The notes under the pieces: model-generated
The model's database searches: none
Told to the model about the DNA's origin: nothing
The model's input: only the letters and a program-made list of their open reading frames with translations
Source: Pseudomonas haemolytica
GTDB taxonomy: Bacteria; Pseudomonadota; Gammaproteobacteria; Pseudomonadales; Pseudomonadaceae
Assembly: GCF_009659625.1 (NCBI RefSeq)
Contig: NZ_VOIW01000002.1
Coordinates: 496,001-560,000, forward strand
Length of the DNA stretch: 64,000 nucleotides
Reading direction: 5' to 3'
Made by a program: the position numbers and the translations under genes
Shown here: positions 7,188-16,407 of the stretch, one piece after another
How the letters are laid out: each line of letters opens with the position of its first letter
Position numbering within the stretch: position 1 is the stretch's first letter

Positions 7188-7727
7188 CTATTTCGGCCAA
7201 GCCCCCAAATGATCAAAACTGATATTAAAATACCTACACTGACTCTCCAATATACCAATATGGATATCTTTAATTATTAAACAAAATGCTTGTTTAAAAT
7301 GCACTGAATTACTAATCAACTCCCCTATTAAAATTTCTCCTTTTTTTCTTTCATGCTTGTTACGAGCCTGATAAAAACGCATAGATTGAATTTGCGCTAC
7401 AACCTTTTTGTCGGAGAAAGAGCAGTGCATATGAACATGGGCAAACTCATTTCTAAGCTTTCTTATCACCATGAGATCGTGGAAAATATCTTCATTAATC
7501 AATGAAAACCCGCGAGCTATCTGGGCTCTTGCAGAAAACGAACCCAACGGTCCATTACCGTCTAGTACTTTTACCGAATATCTATTCGAAAGCCCATTCG
7601 ATTTCATTACTGTTGAAAGGTAGCGAGCAAGGAGGCTGTCTAGTAATGCTGCCGCAACAATGACGCTCCCCCGATCCGACTCTTCCAATAACGGGTCTAT
7701 TTCTGACGCAACAGCTGAATTCTCCAT
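7188..7727 (-). CDS. MtlR/DUF4145-like protein with R-x4-H motif
   Basis: 179 aa, AT-rich. The N-terminal two thirds match the mannitol repressor (MtlR) family pattern: ESDRGSVIVAAALLDSLLARYL, GPLGSFSARAQIARGFSLI, then LRKLRNEFAH. The last motif, R-N-E-F-A-H, is also an R-x4-H as found in HEPN ribonucleases. No mannitol genes are present, so a sugar-regulator role is unlikely here. It converges on the methyltransferase with a 5-bp gap. Stand-alone proteins of this kind occur as cargo in mobile elements; an RNase or antiphage role is inference. Confidence 0.65.
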   Translation of the reverse strand: MENSAVASEIDPLLEESDRGSVIVAAALLDSLLARYLSTVMKSNGLSNRYSVKVLDGNGPLGSFSARAQIARGFSLINEDIFHDLMVIRKLRNEFAHVHMHCSFSDKKVVAQIQSMRFYQARNKHERKKGEILIGELISNSVHFKQAFCLIIKDIHIGILESQCRYFNISFDHLGAWPK

Positions 7728-7793
7728 ACTTCCCCCTTCAAAAAAATAATGAAAATACTAACATTACATCGTATTGTTTTAGAAGATATCTCC

Positions 7794-8072
7794 ATGACTG
7801 AAGAAAACAGATAGACCAGACAGCGTGGCGAAGTGAAGCGTTAGCGATTCAAAAGCGCAGGCGGCAAGTATGTGTACGCCACCGACTTCGACAAATGCAG
7901 CCCAGTGCATCCTCGATCCTTCTGAGCGAAGCCTCACCGTCGAACGTCGCGTGAAAGCACCGTAGCTGCGCCTGAACGAAGCGAATCATCTTATCGTGGA
8001 TCAAAGCGTCGCGCTGAAAAGGATCTACGACCGGGTCGACGCCACCGCAGCGCCGAGAACTCCGAAGTAACC
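7794..8072 (+). pseudogene. remnant of a small phage gene
   Basis: The 395 bp between 7728 and 8122 contain no intact gene. At 7794 an ATG starts MTEENR then a stop. About 60 bp on, another frame reads GGKYVYATDFDKCS, which resembles the opening of common Pseudomonas prophage proteins, and is again stopped at 7923. Broken coding-like sequence continues to about 8070. I read it as a decayed gene next to the inserted AT-rich gene. Boundaries are approximate. Confidence 0.35.
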
Positions 8073-8122
8073 CACAACTCCCTCCCCTTCAAGTCAGCCG
8101 CTATAGCGGCAAGGACGAAGTC

Positions 8123-8452
8123 ATGCCTGAAGAAATCAAATTGATCCAGCCAGCCCCGGTCGTGCGCGATGAATACGGGATGTTTGCTCATCCCGATATG
8201 CCCGACTTCGACGAGGGGGACGGTGATAAGTGCAAGGCCTGGGTAGCCGCACAGCGCTTGCACGTGAAGATGGTGAGCCTCGAATACCACAGCGACGAAG
8301 CGGTATCTGAGCGCTATTTCGAAGCCGGCGACCCGGACTGCAGCTACTGGGAGCCGGATCGACCTGATGGCGAAGGTTGGTTCTGCCTGGCCATTCACGA
8401 CACCGACGACGGCCCAGTCTGCTGGTGGGCACGCCGCGAGGTGACGCCATGA
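8123..8452 (+). CDS. hypothetical phage protein, acidic
   Basis: 109 aa, strongly acidic, with aromatic-rich C-terminus (CSYWEPDRPDGEGWFCLAIH, CWWARREV). AAGGA lies 8 nt before the ATG, directly after a small hairpin (GCCGCTATAGCGGC). First of a chain of overlapping small genes. Not recognised; similar acidic WW-rich small proteins occur in Pseudomonas prophage early regions. Confidence 0.65.
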   Translation: MPEEIKLIQPAPVVRDEYGMFAHPDMPDFDEGDGDKCKAWVAAQRLHVKMVSLEYHSDEAVSERYFEAGDPDCSYWEPDRPDGEGWFCLAIHDTDDGPVCWWARREVTP

Positions 8453-8733
8453 AACAGTATCCGCTAGAGGTCGAGAGCGTCGGCAGTGACACCTACATCG
8501 TCATGAGTAAAGGCCACCACGATTTCACCGAATTCATGACTGAGGCCGTTACCCAGTACCACGGGTGGTTTTTGGGCGGACCTCAGCACGTCTGGATCAA
8601 GACGACCCCAGCCAAGGGCGGCTGGAACTACAACATCGTAAAGGAAGGTACGCGCGGCGCCTGGCCAGCCACTTACTGCTGGGAGTACGCCGACAACTAT
8701 AAGGAATGGCAGAAGCTTGCGGTGACGCCATGA
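8449..8733 (+). CDS. hypothetical phage protein
   Basis: 94 aa, start fixed by ATGA overlap with the preceding gene. Readable motifs include YIVMSKGHHDFTEFMTEA and CWEYADNYKEW. No family recognised. It ends with the same VTP tail as its upstream neighbour, and is coupled by ATGA to a 17-codon frame (8730-8783, MIATLWFAYVFIYKGPK) that may be a hydrophobic mini-protein. Confidence 0.6.
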   Translation: MKQYPLEVESVGSDTYIVMSKGHHDFTEFMTEAVTQYHGWFLGGPQHVWIKTTPAKGGWNYNIVKEGTRGAWPATYCWEYADNYKEWQKLAVTP

Positions 8734-8797
8734 TCGCCACCCTCTGGTTCGCCTACGTCTTCATCTACAAGGGGCCGAAGTGAACGAACGCAAGGCA

Positions 8798-9148
8798 TCA
8801 AGCGTTGCGGTAGATGCCAAGGCGCATGGTGGAAGGGATAGGAGACAGCTTCGTCGCTGTAAGCATCATTGCCCTGGCCACACCGAAGGCCAGGGCTGCG
8901 GTCATAGATTCCCCCGGTCGCTCTTTGTAGTACTCCTCAAAAAGCATGCTGCCACTTCCGCTGTAAGCGCTCACAAATAACTGAACTGTACCTGTTCGAG
9001 AGGTGCGCACTTGAACGTCGATCTGCCCCCCATCTGGAAGCAAGCCATCGTGACACCGGGCGTGAAGCTCGCAGTCCGACCAATCCGAAAACACCCGCCT
9101 TCGTTGCTTTGAAAACATGATGTCGGTCCGCATTAGAGAGTTCGTCAC
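8798..9148 (-). CDS. hypothetical protein, GTG start
   Basis: 116 aa. GTG at 9148 is preceded by AGGAG at the right distance, while no ATG upstream fits. The core (QIDVQVRTSRTGTVQLFVSA, then MLFEEYYKERPGESMTAALA) is beta-rich then helical, without membrane segments. It runs against the surrounding plus-strand genes and has typical GC content for the region. Function unknown; the opposite-strand frame at 8780-8980 is poorer. Confidence 0.55.
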   Translation of the reverse strand: MTNSLMRTDIMFSKQRRRVFSDWSDCELHARCHDGLLPDGGQIDVQVRTSRTGTVQLFVSAYSGSGSMLFEEYYKERPGESMTAALAFGVARAMMLTATKLSPIPSTMRLGIYRNA

Positions 9149-9279
9149 TTGTACTCCTTTTCCAAACCAATAAGTGACTTACGTCAATCTTATTGAACTT
9201 TATTTGCATTTAGCGGTTTCGCACTTCCTCTTATCCACCCCCTACATGCCTGCCGGTGAGCGGCGGGCGGAGCTACCCC

Positions 9280-9750
9280 ATGAATGCACAAGTCCTCGAC
9301 CCATGCAGCGCCAGCCGCATGATGTGGTTCGACAAGGGCGACCAGCGCGCCCTGTTCGGTGACATCCGAGATGAAGAACACATGCTATGCGATGGCCGAG
9401 TGTTGAAGGTTGAGCCAGACGTGATCATGGACTTTCGGCACCTGCCCTTCCCCGACGCCAGCTTCAACATGGTCGTGTTCGATCCGCCGCACCTGGTACG
9501 CGCTGGGCGCGAAAGCTGGCTTCGGCTTAAGTACGGGATCCTCACCGATGACTGGAGGGATGATCTCCGCAAAGGCTTCGCCGAGTGCTTCCGGGTTGTG
9601 CGCCCCGGCCAATTCCTGATCTTCAAGTGGAACGAAACCCAGATCCGGGTCAGCGAGATTCTTGCCCTTACCGATGAGCAGCCGTTGTTTGGCCACAAGT
9701 CCGGCAAGCGCGAGAAAACGCACTGGATCACGTTCATGAAACAACCCTAA
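9280..9750 (+). CDS. phage SAM-dependent DNA methyltransferase with DPPH motif
   Basis: 156 aa. FRHLPFPDASFNMVVFDPPH is the catalytic loop of an amino-methyltransferase: DPPH in place of the DPPY/NPPY of N6-adenine enzymes. CFRVVRPGQFLIFKWNETQI is the following strand and helix. N-terminal LDPCSASRMMWFD matches the usual start of this small phage family, which lacks a separate target-recognition domain. ATG 9280 is preceded by GGAG; a GTG at 9256 is possible. Probably modifies DNA, substrate unproven. Confidence 0.75.
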   Translation: MNAQVLDPCSASRMMWFDKGDQRALFGDIRDEEHMLCDGRVLKVEPDVIMDFRHLPFPDASFNMVVFDPPHLVRAGRESWLRLKYGILTDDWRDDLRKGFAECFRVVRPGQFLIFKWNETQIRVSEILALTDEQPLFGHKSGKREKTHWITFMKQP

Positions 9751-9786
9751 CCCACCTTCTGCCGCCCAGCGCGGCAAGGACACCAC

Positions 9787-10008
9787 ATGTTCGCATTCAA
9801 ACTCACCCTGATACTGCTGGGCGCTTTGCTGTACCTGGTAGGAACCATCGGCTGGCTCTTCTGGTTCGGGCCTGGCCTTGTTGAAACTGGCACCACCGAG
9901 GCACTGCTCTACGCCTTCTCGGGCACCTGCGCCTGGCTGCTGATCACCTTCGGCTTGGCCATCCACATCATCAAGCAAGCACGGCCCACTGCGGCCGGCG
10001 GGAGGTAG
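9787..10008 (+). CDS. small membrane protein
   Basis: 73 aa with two hydrophobic helices (residues ~4-28 and ~42-62) and a basic C-terminus, so both ends are probably cytoplasmic. A hairpin GCCGC...GCGGC followed by AAGGAC precedes the ATG, the same arrangement as at 8097-8125. Two nt separate it from the excisionase-like gene. Phage accessory protein of unknown function. Confidence 0.6.
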   Translation: MFAFKLTLILLGALLYLVGTIGWLFWFGPGLVETGTTEALLYAFSGTCAWLLITFGLAIHIIKQARPTAAGGR

Positions 10009-10010
10009 CT

Positions 10011-10223
10011 ATGCGAAAGGAACTCATCAAAATCAGCGAATTCCAGCGCCGCCGCTGGGGGGAAAACGGCACACCACCCTGCCCCCAGGCAATTCGCAAT
10101 CACATCCGCAACGGCATGGTGCCGGGCGAGCAAATCGGGAAACTCTGGTACGTTGATTGGGCTGCGTTCAACTCGTCCAATGGTAACGACCTTGTCGCAA
10201 TGGTATTGAAAGGAGCTGCATGA
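10011..10223 (+). CDS. excisionase-like small DNA-binding protein
   Basis: 70 aa, basic. It has the layout of phage Xis/MerR-like winged helices: ISEFQRRRW, then CPQAIRNHIRNGMVPGEQIG, then KLWYVDWAAF, where an entry helix is followed by a recognition helix and wing. Its stop overlaps the integrase start (ATGA), the usual xis-int coupling. It likely bends attachment-site DNA and directs excision. The family call rests on the HTH and position. Confidence 0.7.
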   Translation: MRKELIKISEFQRRRWGENGTPPCPQAIRNHIRNGMVPGEQIGKLWYVDWAAFNSSNGNDLVAMVLKGAA

Positions 10224-11335
10224 TGTCCCCACGGCCGCGCAATACTGCGAACAAGAGCCTTCCTCAGAACCTGTACTTCGACGCGCGGCGCGGGACATAT
10301 CGCTACCGGCGCCCTACCGACGGGAAGTTCTTCCCGTTTGGCCCGGATCGGGTGAAAGCCATCGACGCAGCTAAGCAGCTCAACCTTGAATTCATGCGCG
10401 GCGCTGACCTGGTCGGCGCCGTGATGTCCAACCCATCTGACAGCTTCGAGGGTTTCCTCGACAAATATGAAGCTGAGGTGCTGCCGCCCAGGGAGCTTGC
10501 GAAAGGCACTCTTAGCCTATATGCGGTTCACTTTCGGCGGTTCAGGAAGTGGTTTGAAGGAAAGACTGTAGATCAGATCACCATTCGCATGATCGCCACC
10601 GAGCTGGATGGGCTCACCCCGCGCACGGCAAACCAATGCCGGGCGCTTTTGACCGACATTTTCAACCATGCCGCAGCCAAAGGCCTGTGCCCGGACAACC
10701 CCGCGGCCAGCACCATCAACCGGATCGAGAAGAAGCAGCGTAAACGCCACACCATCGATGGGCTGAAAGCCATAAGGGAGAAGTCGCCAGCCTGGCTACA
10801 GAATGCAATTGACCTGGCGCTGATCACCGCTCAACGGCGGACCGACATCCTGGACATGCGTTTTGATGGGGTTCGGGAAGGGTTTCTGTATGTCGTGCAG
10901 AAGAAAACGGCCAAGGCAACAGACGCGGCCTGGATTCGGTTCAGGGTCACGCCCGAGTTGCAGGCGGTAATCAGCCGGTGCCGCGATGATGTAGTTTCGC
11001 CGTACCTGGTGCACCGCAAGCCGGATCGGCTGAAACAGAAGCAGGCACAGACAAAGGACCACTGGACGAAGATTGAGGAACGGTATTTGACGCGAGCGTT
11101 CAAGGAGGCCAGAGAGGCGGCGAACTGCTACGCGGGATGGAAGGAGGAAGAGATGCCAGGCTTCCATGAAGTGAGGGCACTGTCGCTGCACTTGTACAAG
11201 AAAGCAGGAAAGGATGGGCAGAAAATCGCAGGCCATGCGAGCGAGGGCATGACCAAAAACTACCAACGGGACCATGAGGAAATCATCTGGTCCGAGGCAA
11301 TTCCGGACCTGAATATCAGCGAAATCACCGGGTAG
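10220..11335 (+). CDS. int: tyrosine site-specific integrase
   Basis: 371 aa, full length. N-terminal arm-binding domain (LYFDARRGTYRYRRPTDGK), SAM-like core-binding domain (~75-165) and catalytic domain with Arg in ITAQRRTDIL, Lys in the QKKTAKA beta-hairpin, H-x-x-R as FHEVRALSLH, His in GHAS and nucleophile Tyr in KNYQRDH. Points toward tRNA-Pro 90 bp away, as expected when the tRNA 3' end is attB. It catalyses integration and excision of the element. Confidence 0.93.
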   Translation: MMSPRPRNTANKSLPQNLYFDARRGTYRYRRPTDGKFFPFGPDRVKAIDAAKQLNLEFMRGADLVGAVMSNPSDSFEGFLDKYEAEVLPPRELAKGTLSLYAVHFRRFRKWFEGKTVDQITIRMIATELDGLTPRTANQCRALLTDIFNHAAAKGLCPDNPAASTINRIEKKQRKRHTIDGLKAIREKSPAWLQNAIDLALITAQRRTDILDMRFDGVREGFLYVVQKKTAKATDAAWIRFRVTPELQAVISRCRDDVVSPYLVHRKPDRLKQKQAQTKDHWTKIEERYLTRAFKEAREAANCYAGWKEEEMPGFHEVRALSLHLYKKAGKDGQKIAGHASEGMTKNYQRDHEEIIWSEAIPDLNISEITG

Positions 11336-11367
11336 TTTTGCGCAAGTTTTGCGCGGGTTTTGCGCAG
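11335..11367 (+). repeat. three tandem 11-bp direct repeats at the attachment end
   Basis: GTTTTGCGCAA, GTTTTGCGCGG and GTTTTGCGCAG follow each other without gaps, starting at the last base of the int stop codon. The 11-bp period places each copy on the same DNA face. They lie between int and the tRNA-Pro attB and may be integrase or Xis arm-type sites. Confidence 0.7.
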
Positions 11368-11371
11368 GCAC

Positions 11372-11398
11372 AAAAAAGCCGATCTATCTGATCGGCTT
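11372..11398 (-). terminator. terminator downstream of tRNA-Pro
   Basis: Perfect stem AAGCCGATC/GATCGGCTT with a 5-nt loop; read on the minus strand it ends in six T. It lies 26 nt past the tRNA 3' end. If the element entered at the tRNA 3' end, this terminator came with it or duplicates the host one. Confidence 0.8.
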
Positions 11399-11424
11399 AA
11401 GTGTCTGATTTTACTCAGGAATAA

Positions 11425-11501
11425 TGGTCGGGACGGAGTGATTCGAACACTCGACCCCTAGCACCCCATGCTAGTGCGCTACCGGACTGCGCTACGCCCC
11501 G
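11425..11501 (-). tRNA. tRNA-Pro(GGG)
   Basis: 77 nt with encoded CCA. Acceptor stem CGGGGCG/CGTCCCG, anticodon stem CTAGC/GCTAG, loop ATGGGGT giving anticodon GGG, T-arm with GTTCGAATC. Likely integration site of the adjacent prophage. Confidence 0.95.
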
Positions 11502-11591
11502 ACTAGGCGTGTTACTGGGTTCGCTTCGCAACGAAGCGATCAGGAATATACCGCAAGCTTTTGAAATGTGGAAGTATTTTAAAAGCTTGAA

Positions 11592-11948
11592 TCATTTCTT
11601 CAAAACCACCAACACATCTTCGAGCTCGGAGATCATCTGGCGGATCAGTTGCTTGTACTGGGTGGTGTCGTCTTTGGCTTCATCACCGGACATACGCTGG
11701 CGTGCGCCGCTGATGGTGAACCCCTGGTCGTACAGCAACGCGCGGATCTGTCGGATCATCAGCACATCCTGGCGCTGATAATACCGACGGTTCCCGGTGC
11801 GTTTGACGGGGTTGAGTTGAGGAAACTCCTGCTCCCAATAGCGCAGCACGTGCGGTTTGACCGCACAGAGCTCGCTGACTTCACCGATGGTGAAGTAGCG
11901 CTTGCCTGGGATGACGGGTAGTTCGTCGTTATGACTTGGTTCCAGCAT
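11592..11948 (-). CDS. MerR family transcriptional regulator next to ihfA
   Basis: 118 aa. N-terminal MerR winged helix ([24 protein letters not shown], then [12 protein letters not shown]) and a short C-terminal dimerisation helix; no metal-binding Cys. ATG 11948 lies inside the 3' end of ihfA (20-nt overlap). This gene after ihfA is conserved in Gammaproteobacteria and often annotated MerR or CueR-like, but its effector is unknown. Confidence 0.9.
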   Translation of the reverse strand: MLEPSHNDELPVIPGKRYFTIGEVSELCAVKPHVLRYWEQEFPQLNPVKRTGNRRYYQRQDVLMIRQIRALLYDQGFTISGARQRMSGDEAKDDTTQYKQLIRQMISELEDVLVVLKK

Positions 11949-12231
11949 AAGCCTCAACTCGGGCCTTCAACTTCTGCCCTGGACGAAAGGTGACCACACG
12001 GCGAGCCGTGATCGGGATTTCTTCTCCCGTTTTTGGATTGCGGCCAGGCCGCTGGCGTTTGTCCCGCAGGTCGAAATTGCCGAAACCGGACAATTTGACC
12101 TGTTCGTTGTCTTCCAGAGCGTGCCTGATCTCTTCAAAAAACAGCTCGACCAATTCCTTGGCCTCGCGCTTGTTCAGACCCAACTCTTCGTACAGACGTT
12201 CCGCCATCTCAGCTTTCGTCAAAGCCCCCAT
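11929..12231 (-). CDS. ihfA: integration host factor subunit alpha
   Basis: 100 aa, the normal length. Starts [20 protein letters not shown], with the DNA-intercalating arm region [12 protein letters not shown] and the [13 protein letters not shown] segment. It forms the IHF heterodimer with IhfB and bends DNA for recombination, sigma-54 promoters and phage integration. It lies 3 nt after pheT in the same operon. Confidence 0.98.
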   Translation of the reverse strand: MGALTKAEMAERLYEELGLNKREAKELVELFFEEIRHALEDNEQVKLSGFGNFDLRDKRQRPGRNPKTGEEIPITARRVVTFRPGQKLKARVEAYAGTKS

Positions 12232-12234
12232 ACG

Positions 12235-14613
12235 TCACTTCCTTAACGTGGCGTTCAACCTTTGTTCGAGCGAGGTGAGGATATTTTGCGTCGTAGTATT
12301 CACCTCATCGTCATTAAGAGTGCGCGATGGATGCTGCCAGGTCAAGCCAACTGCAAGGCTTTTTCTATGCGGATCAATGCCTTTACCCTGATAGACGTCA
12401 AATAGCCTGAGGTCTGTCAGCCATTCCCCTGCATTTTCACGGATTACATCCAGAACGGCAGTGGCGGCGACTTCACGGTCGGCGATCAGGGCCAGGTCGC
12501 GACGCACTTCAGGGAAGCGCGACAACTCACTGAATTTAGGCATCTTGCCCGACGCAACTTCAGCCAAGACTAGCTCAAAAACGAAGACTGGGCGGTCCAG
12601 CCCCAGGGTTTTCGACAGTTCTGGGTGGATAGCACCGACGAAGCCCACCAGGCGACCTTCGCGTTCGATACGCGCAGTCTGGCCAGGGTGCAACGCAGGG
12701 TGGCTGCCCGGCACAAAAGTGAAGGCATCCAGCGCACCGGCAAAGCCTAGTACCGCTTCCACGTCAGCCTTGACGTCGAAGAAGTCCACGACCTCACGGC
12801 CCTGCGCCCAGCCTTCCGGAAGGCGGCTGCCGCAGACGACGCCAGCCAGCATTGGCTCTTGCTTCAAGCCATCGAGCTGACCGACGAAACGCAAGCCACT
12901 TTCGAACAGGCGCACGCGGTCTTGCTGGCGGTTCAGGTTGTGCGAAAGCGCTTTCACCAGACCCGGCCACAGCGACGAACGCATGGCGGCCATGTCGTTG
13001 GAGATCGGGTTAGCCAGCAATAGCGGCTCGACACCAGGGTTGAACAGCTCGAACTGTTTTGGATCGATGAAGCTGTAGGTCACGGCCTCTTGGTAACCAC
13101 GGGCCACCAACAGGCGACGCAACTCAGGCAAGTGCGCACGCGCTTCAGCTTTGGGTTGCGGCGCCAGGCGCGCTTGCGGGTAACGAACTGGCAAGCGGTT
13201 GTAACCATACAGGCGCGCCAGTTCTTCGATCAGGTCAACTTCCAGGCTGATGTCGAAGCGATGGCTTGGTACTTCAACCTGCCACTGCCCTTCCCCACCC
13301 GCAGAAATACCCAGGCCGAGGGCCGACAACAGTTGCTCGATTTCAGCCGGTTCAATAACCAGGCCGAGCATCTGCTCAACGCTTTTGGCACGCAGGGTGA
13401 TCGGTGCGACCGACGGCAGGTACTGTTCGCTGACGGTTTCGGTGATCGGTCCAGCTTCGCCACCAGTGATTTCCAGCAGCAGGCCGGTGGCGCGCTCCAT
13501 GGCTTCACGGGCCAGCTTCCAGTCCACACCACGCTCGTAGCGATGCGACGCATCGGTATGCAGGCCGTAGGAGCGGGCTTTGCCGGCGATGGCGATCTGG
13601 TCGAAGAACGCGCTTTCAAGGAATACGTCACGGGTGGTGGACGATACACCGCTGTGCTCGCCACCCATCACGCCGGCAATCGCCAAGGCGCGGGAGTGGT
13701 CGGCGATGACCAAGGTGTCGGCACGCAGGCTGACTTCCTGACCATCGAGCAGTACCAGCTTCTCGCCTTCTTCGGCCATGCGCACGCGGATACCGCCATT
13801 GATTTCGGCGAGATCGAACGCGTGCAACGGCTGGCCCAACTCCAGCATTACGTAGTTGGTGATATCGACCGCGGCGTCGATGCTGCGCACATCAGCGCGA
13901 CGCAGACGCTCAACCATCCACAGCGGGGTTGGCTTGGACAGGTCGACGTTACGGACCACACGCCCCAGGTAACGTGGGCAGGCGTTTGGCGCCAGCACTT
14001 CAATCGAGCGTACTTCGTCGTGCACTGCCGGCACTGCAGCGACCACTGGACGGGTGACGGGAGCGTTGTACAGCGCGCCCACTTCACGGGCCAGGCCAGC
14101 CAGGGACAGGCAGTCGCCACGGTTCGGGGTCAGGTCGACCTCGATGCTGGCGTCTTCCAGTTCCAGGTAAACACGAATGTCCTGGCCCACAGGTGCGTCA
14201 GCCGGCAGTTCCATCAGGCCATCGTTGCCTTCGCCTACCTGCAACTCCGCCTGGGAGCACAGCATGCCGTTGGATTCAACGCCACGCAGCTTGGCTTTCT
14301 TGATCTTGAAGTCGCCCGGCAGTTCGGCACCGATCATGGCAAACGGGATCTTCAGGCCCGGGCGCACGTTGGGCGCTCCGCACACGACCTGGAAGGTTTC
14401 TGTGCCGTTGCTGACCTGGCACACACGCAATTTGTCGGCATCCGGGTGTTGCTCGGTGCTCAGCACCTCGCCCACCACCACACCGCTGAAAACACCGGCG
14501 GCCGGCGTAACGCTATCGACCTCAAGACCGGCCATCGACAGACGCGCAACCAGCTCGTCGCGCTCTACCTGCGGGCTTACCCAGCCACGCAGCCATTGTT
14601 CACTGAATTTCAT
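12235..14613 (-). CDS. pheT: phenylalanyl-tRNA synthetase beta subunit
   Basis: 792 aa, full length. Order: N-terminal B1/EMAP tRNA-binding fold (GVVVGEVLSTEQHPDADKL), B3/B4 editing domain, B5 (EVDLTPNRGDCLS is in the B1/B3 junction), catalytic-like core, and C-terminal anticodon-binding FDX-ACB domain (LFDVYQGKGI, SLAVGLTWQHP). It pairs with PheS as alpha2beta2 and edits Tyr-tRNAPhe. Co-transcribed with pheS 26 nt upstream. Confidence 0.98.
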   Translation of the reverse strand: MKFSEQWLRGWVSPQVERDELVARLSMAGLEVDSVTPAAGVFSGVVVGEVLSTEQHPDADKLRVCQVSNGTETFQVVCGAPNVRPGLKIPFAMIGAELPGDFKIKKAKLRGVESNGMLCSQAELQVGEGNDGLMELPADAPVGQDIRVYLELEDASIEVDLTPNRGDCLSLAGLAREVGALYNAPVTRPVVAAVPAVHDEVRSIEVLAPNACPRYLGRVVRNVDLSKPTPLWMVERLRRADVRSIDAAVDITNYVMLELGQPLHAFDLAEINGGIRVRMAEEGEKLVLLDGQEVSLRADTLVIADHSRALAIAGVMGGEHSGVSSTTRDVFLESAFFDQIAIAGKARSYGLHTDASHRYERGVDWKLAREAMERATGLLLEITGGEAGPITETVSEQYLPSVAPITLRAKSVEQMLGLVIEPAEIEQLLSALGLGISAGGEGQWQVEVPSHRFDISLEVDLIEELARLYGYNRLPVRYPQARLAPQPKAEARAHLPELRRLLVARGYQEAVTYSFIDPKQFELFNPGVEPLLLANPISNDMAAMRSSLWPGLVKALSHNLNRQQDRVRLFESGLRFVGQLDGLKQEPMLAGVVCGSRLPEGWAQGREVVDFFDVKADVEAVLGFAGALDAFTFVPGSHPALHPGQTARIEREGRLVGFVGAIHPELSKTLGLDRPVFVFELVLAEVASGKMPKFSELSRFPEVRRDLALIADREVAATAVLDVIRENAGEWLTDLRLFDVYQGKGIDPHRKSLAVGLTWQHPSRTLNDDEVNTTTQNILTSLEQRLNATLRK

Positions 14614-14639
14614 CCTGCTCTCCTAAAGATTCGTTACGA

Positions 14640-15751
<1,112 letters not shown>

Positions 15752-15765
15752 ACTGTCGGGGGTAC

Positions 15766-16122
15766 TTAAGCCAAGGTGGCTTTAGCTTTCTCGACAATCG
15801 CAGCAAACGCCGCTTTTTCGTTCACTGCCAGATCAGCCAGAACCTTACGGTCGATCTCGATGGACGCTTTTTTCAGGCCAGCGATGAAACGGCTGTAGGA
15901 CAGACCGTTAACACGTGCACCAGCGTTGATACGAGCGATCCACAGAGCGCGGAACTGACGTTTTTTCTGACGACGGTCACGGTAGGCGTATTGGCCTGCC
16001 TTGATTACCGCTTGCTTGGCAACACGGAATACGCGTGAGCGTGCGCCGTAGTAGCCTTTAGCAAGTTTCAGAATTTTTTTGTGACGTTTACGGGCAATGA
16101 CGCCACGCTTTACACGAGCCAT
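15766..16122 (-). CDS. rplT: 50S ribosomal protein L20
   Basis: 118 aa, very basic. Starts [20 protein letters not shown], with [20 protein letters not shown], typical of L20. It binds 23S rRNA early in assembly and in many bacteria represses its own operon by binding the mRNA leader. 30 nt after rpmI. Confidence 0.99.
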
Positions 16123-16152
16123 GAGTTACTTCCTCTATTCTTGATCCAAAAA

Positions 16153-16347
16153 TTAACGAAGGCGCAGCATGCGCTCGACTTTTGCCACGTCAGACGGATG
16201 CAGCAAGCTGCTACCGCGCAGTTGACGCTTACGCTTGGTCGACATTTTGGTCAGGATGTGGCTCTTGAAAGCGTGCTTGTGCTTGATACCGTTAGCAGTT
16301 TTCAGAAACCGCTTAGCAGCACCACTTTTAGTCTTCATCTTTGGCAT
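16153..16347 (-). CDS. rpmI: 50S ribosomal protein L35
   Basis: 64 aa. Starts [20 protein letters not shown] and ends with the L35 pattern [11 protein letters not shown]. Lies between infC (60 nt upstream) and rplT in the universal IF3-L35-L20 operon. Confidence 0.99.
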   Translation of the reverse strand: MPKMKTKSGAAKRFLKTANGIKHKHAFKSHILTKMSTKRKRQLRGSSLLHPSDVAKVERMLRLR

Positions 16348-16407
16348 GTTCGGATACTCCGCATTCAGTTGATAAACATAATCAGAAGGCCTGCCGTGCC
16401 CTGTTGA

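Noticed and set aside
8780..8980. Plus-strand GTG frame opposite the 8798-9148 gene
   Set aside because: Lys/Arg/Cys-rich antisense frame; the minus-strand frame has a good ribosome site and composition.
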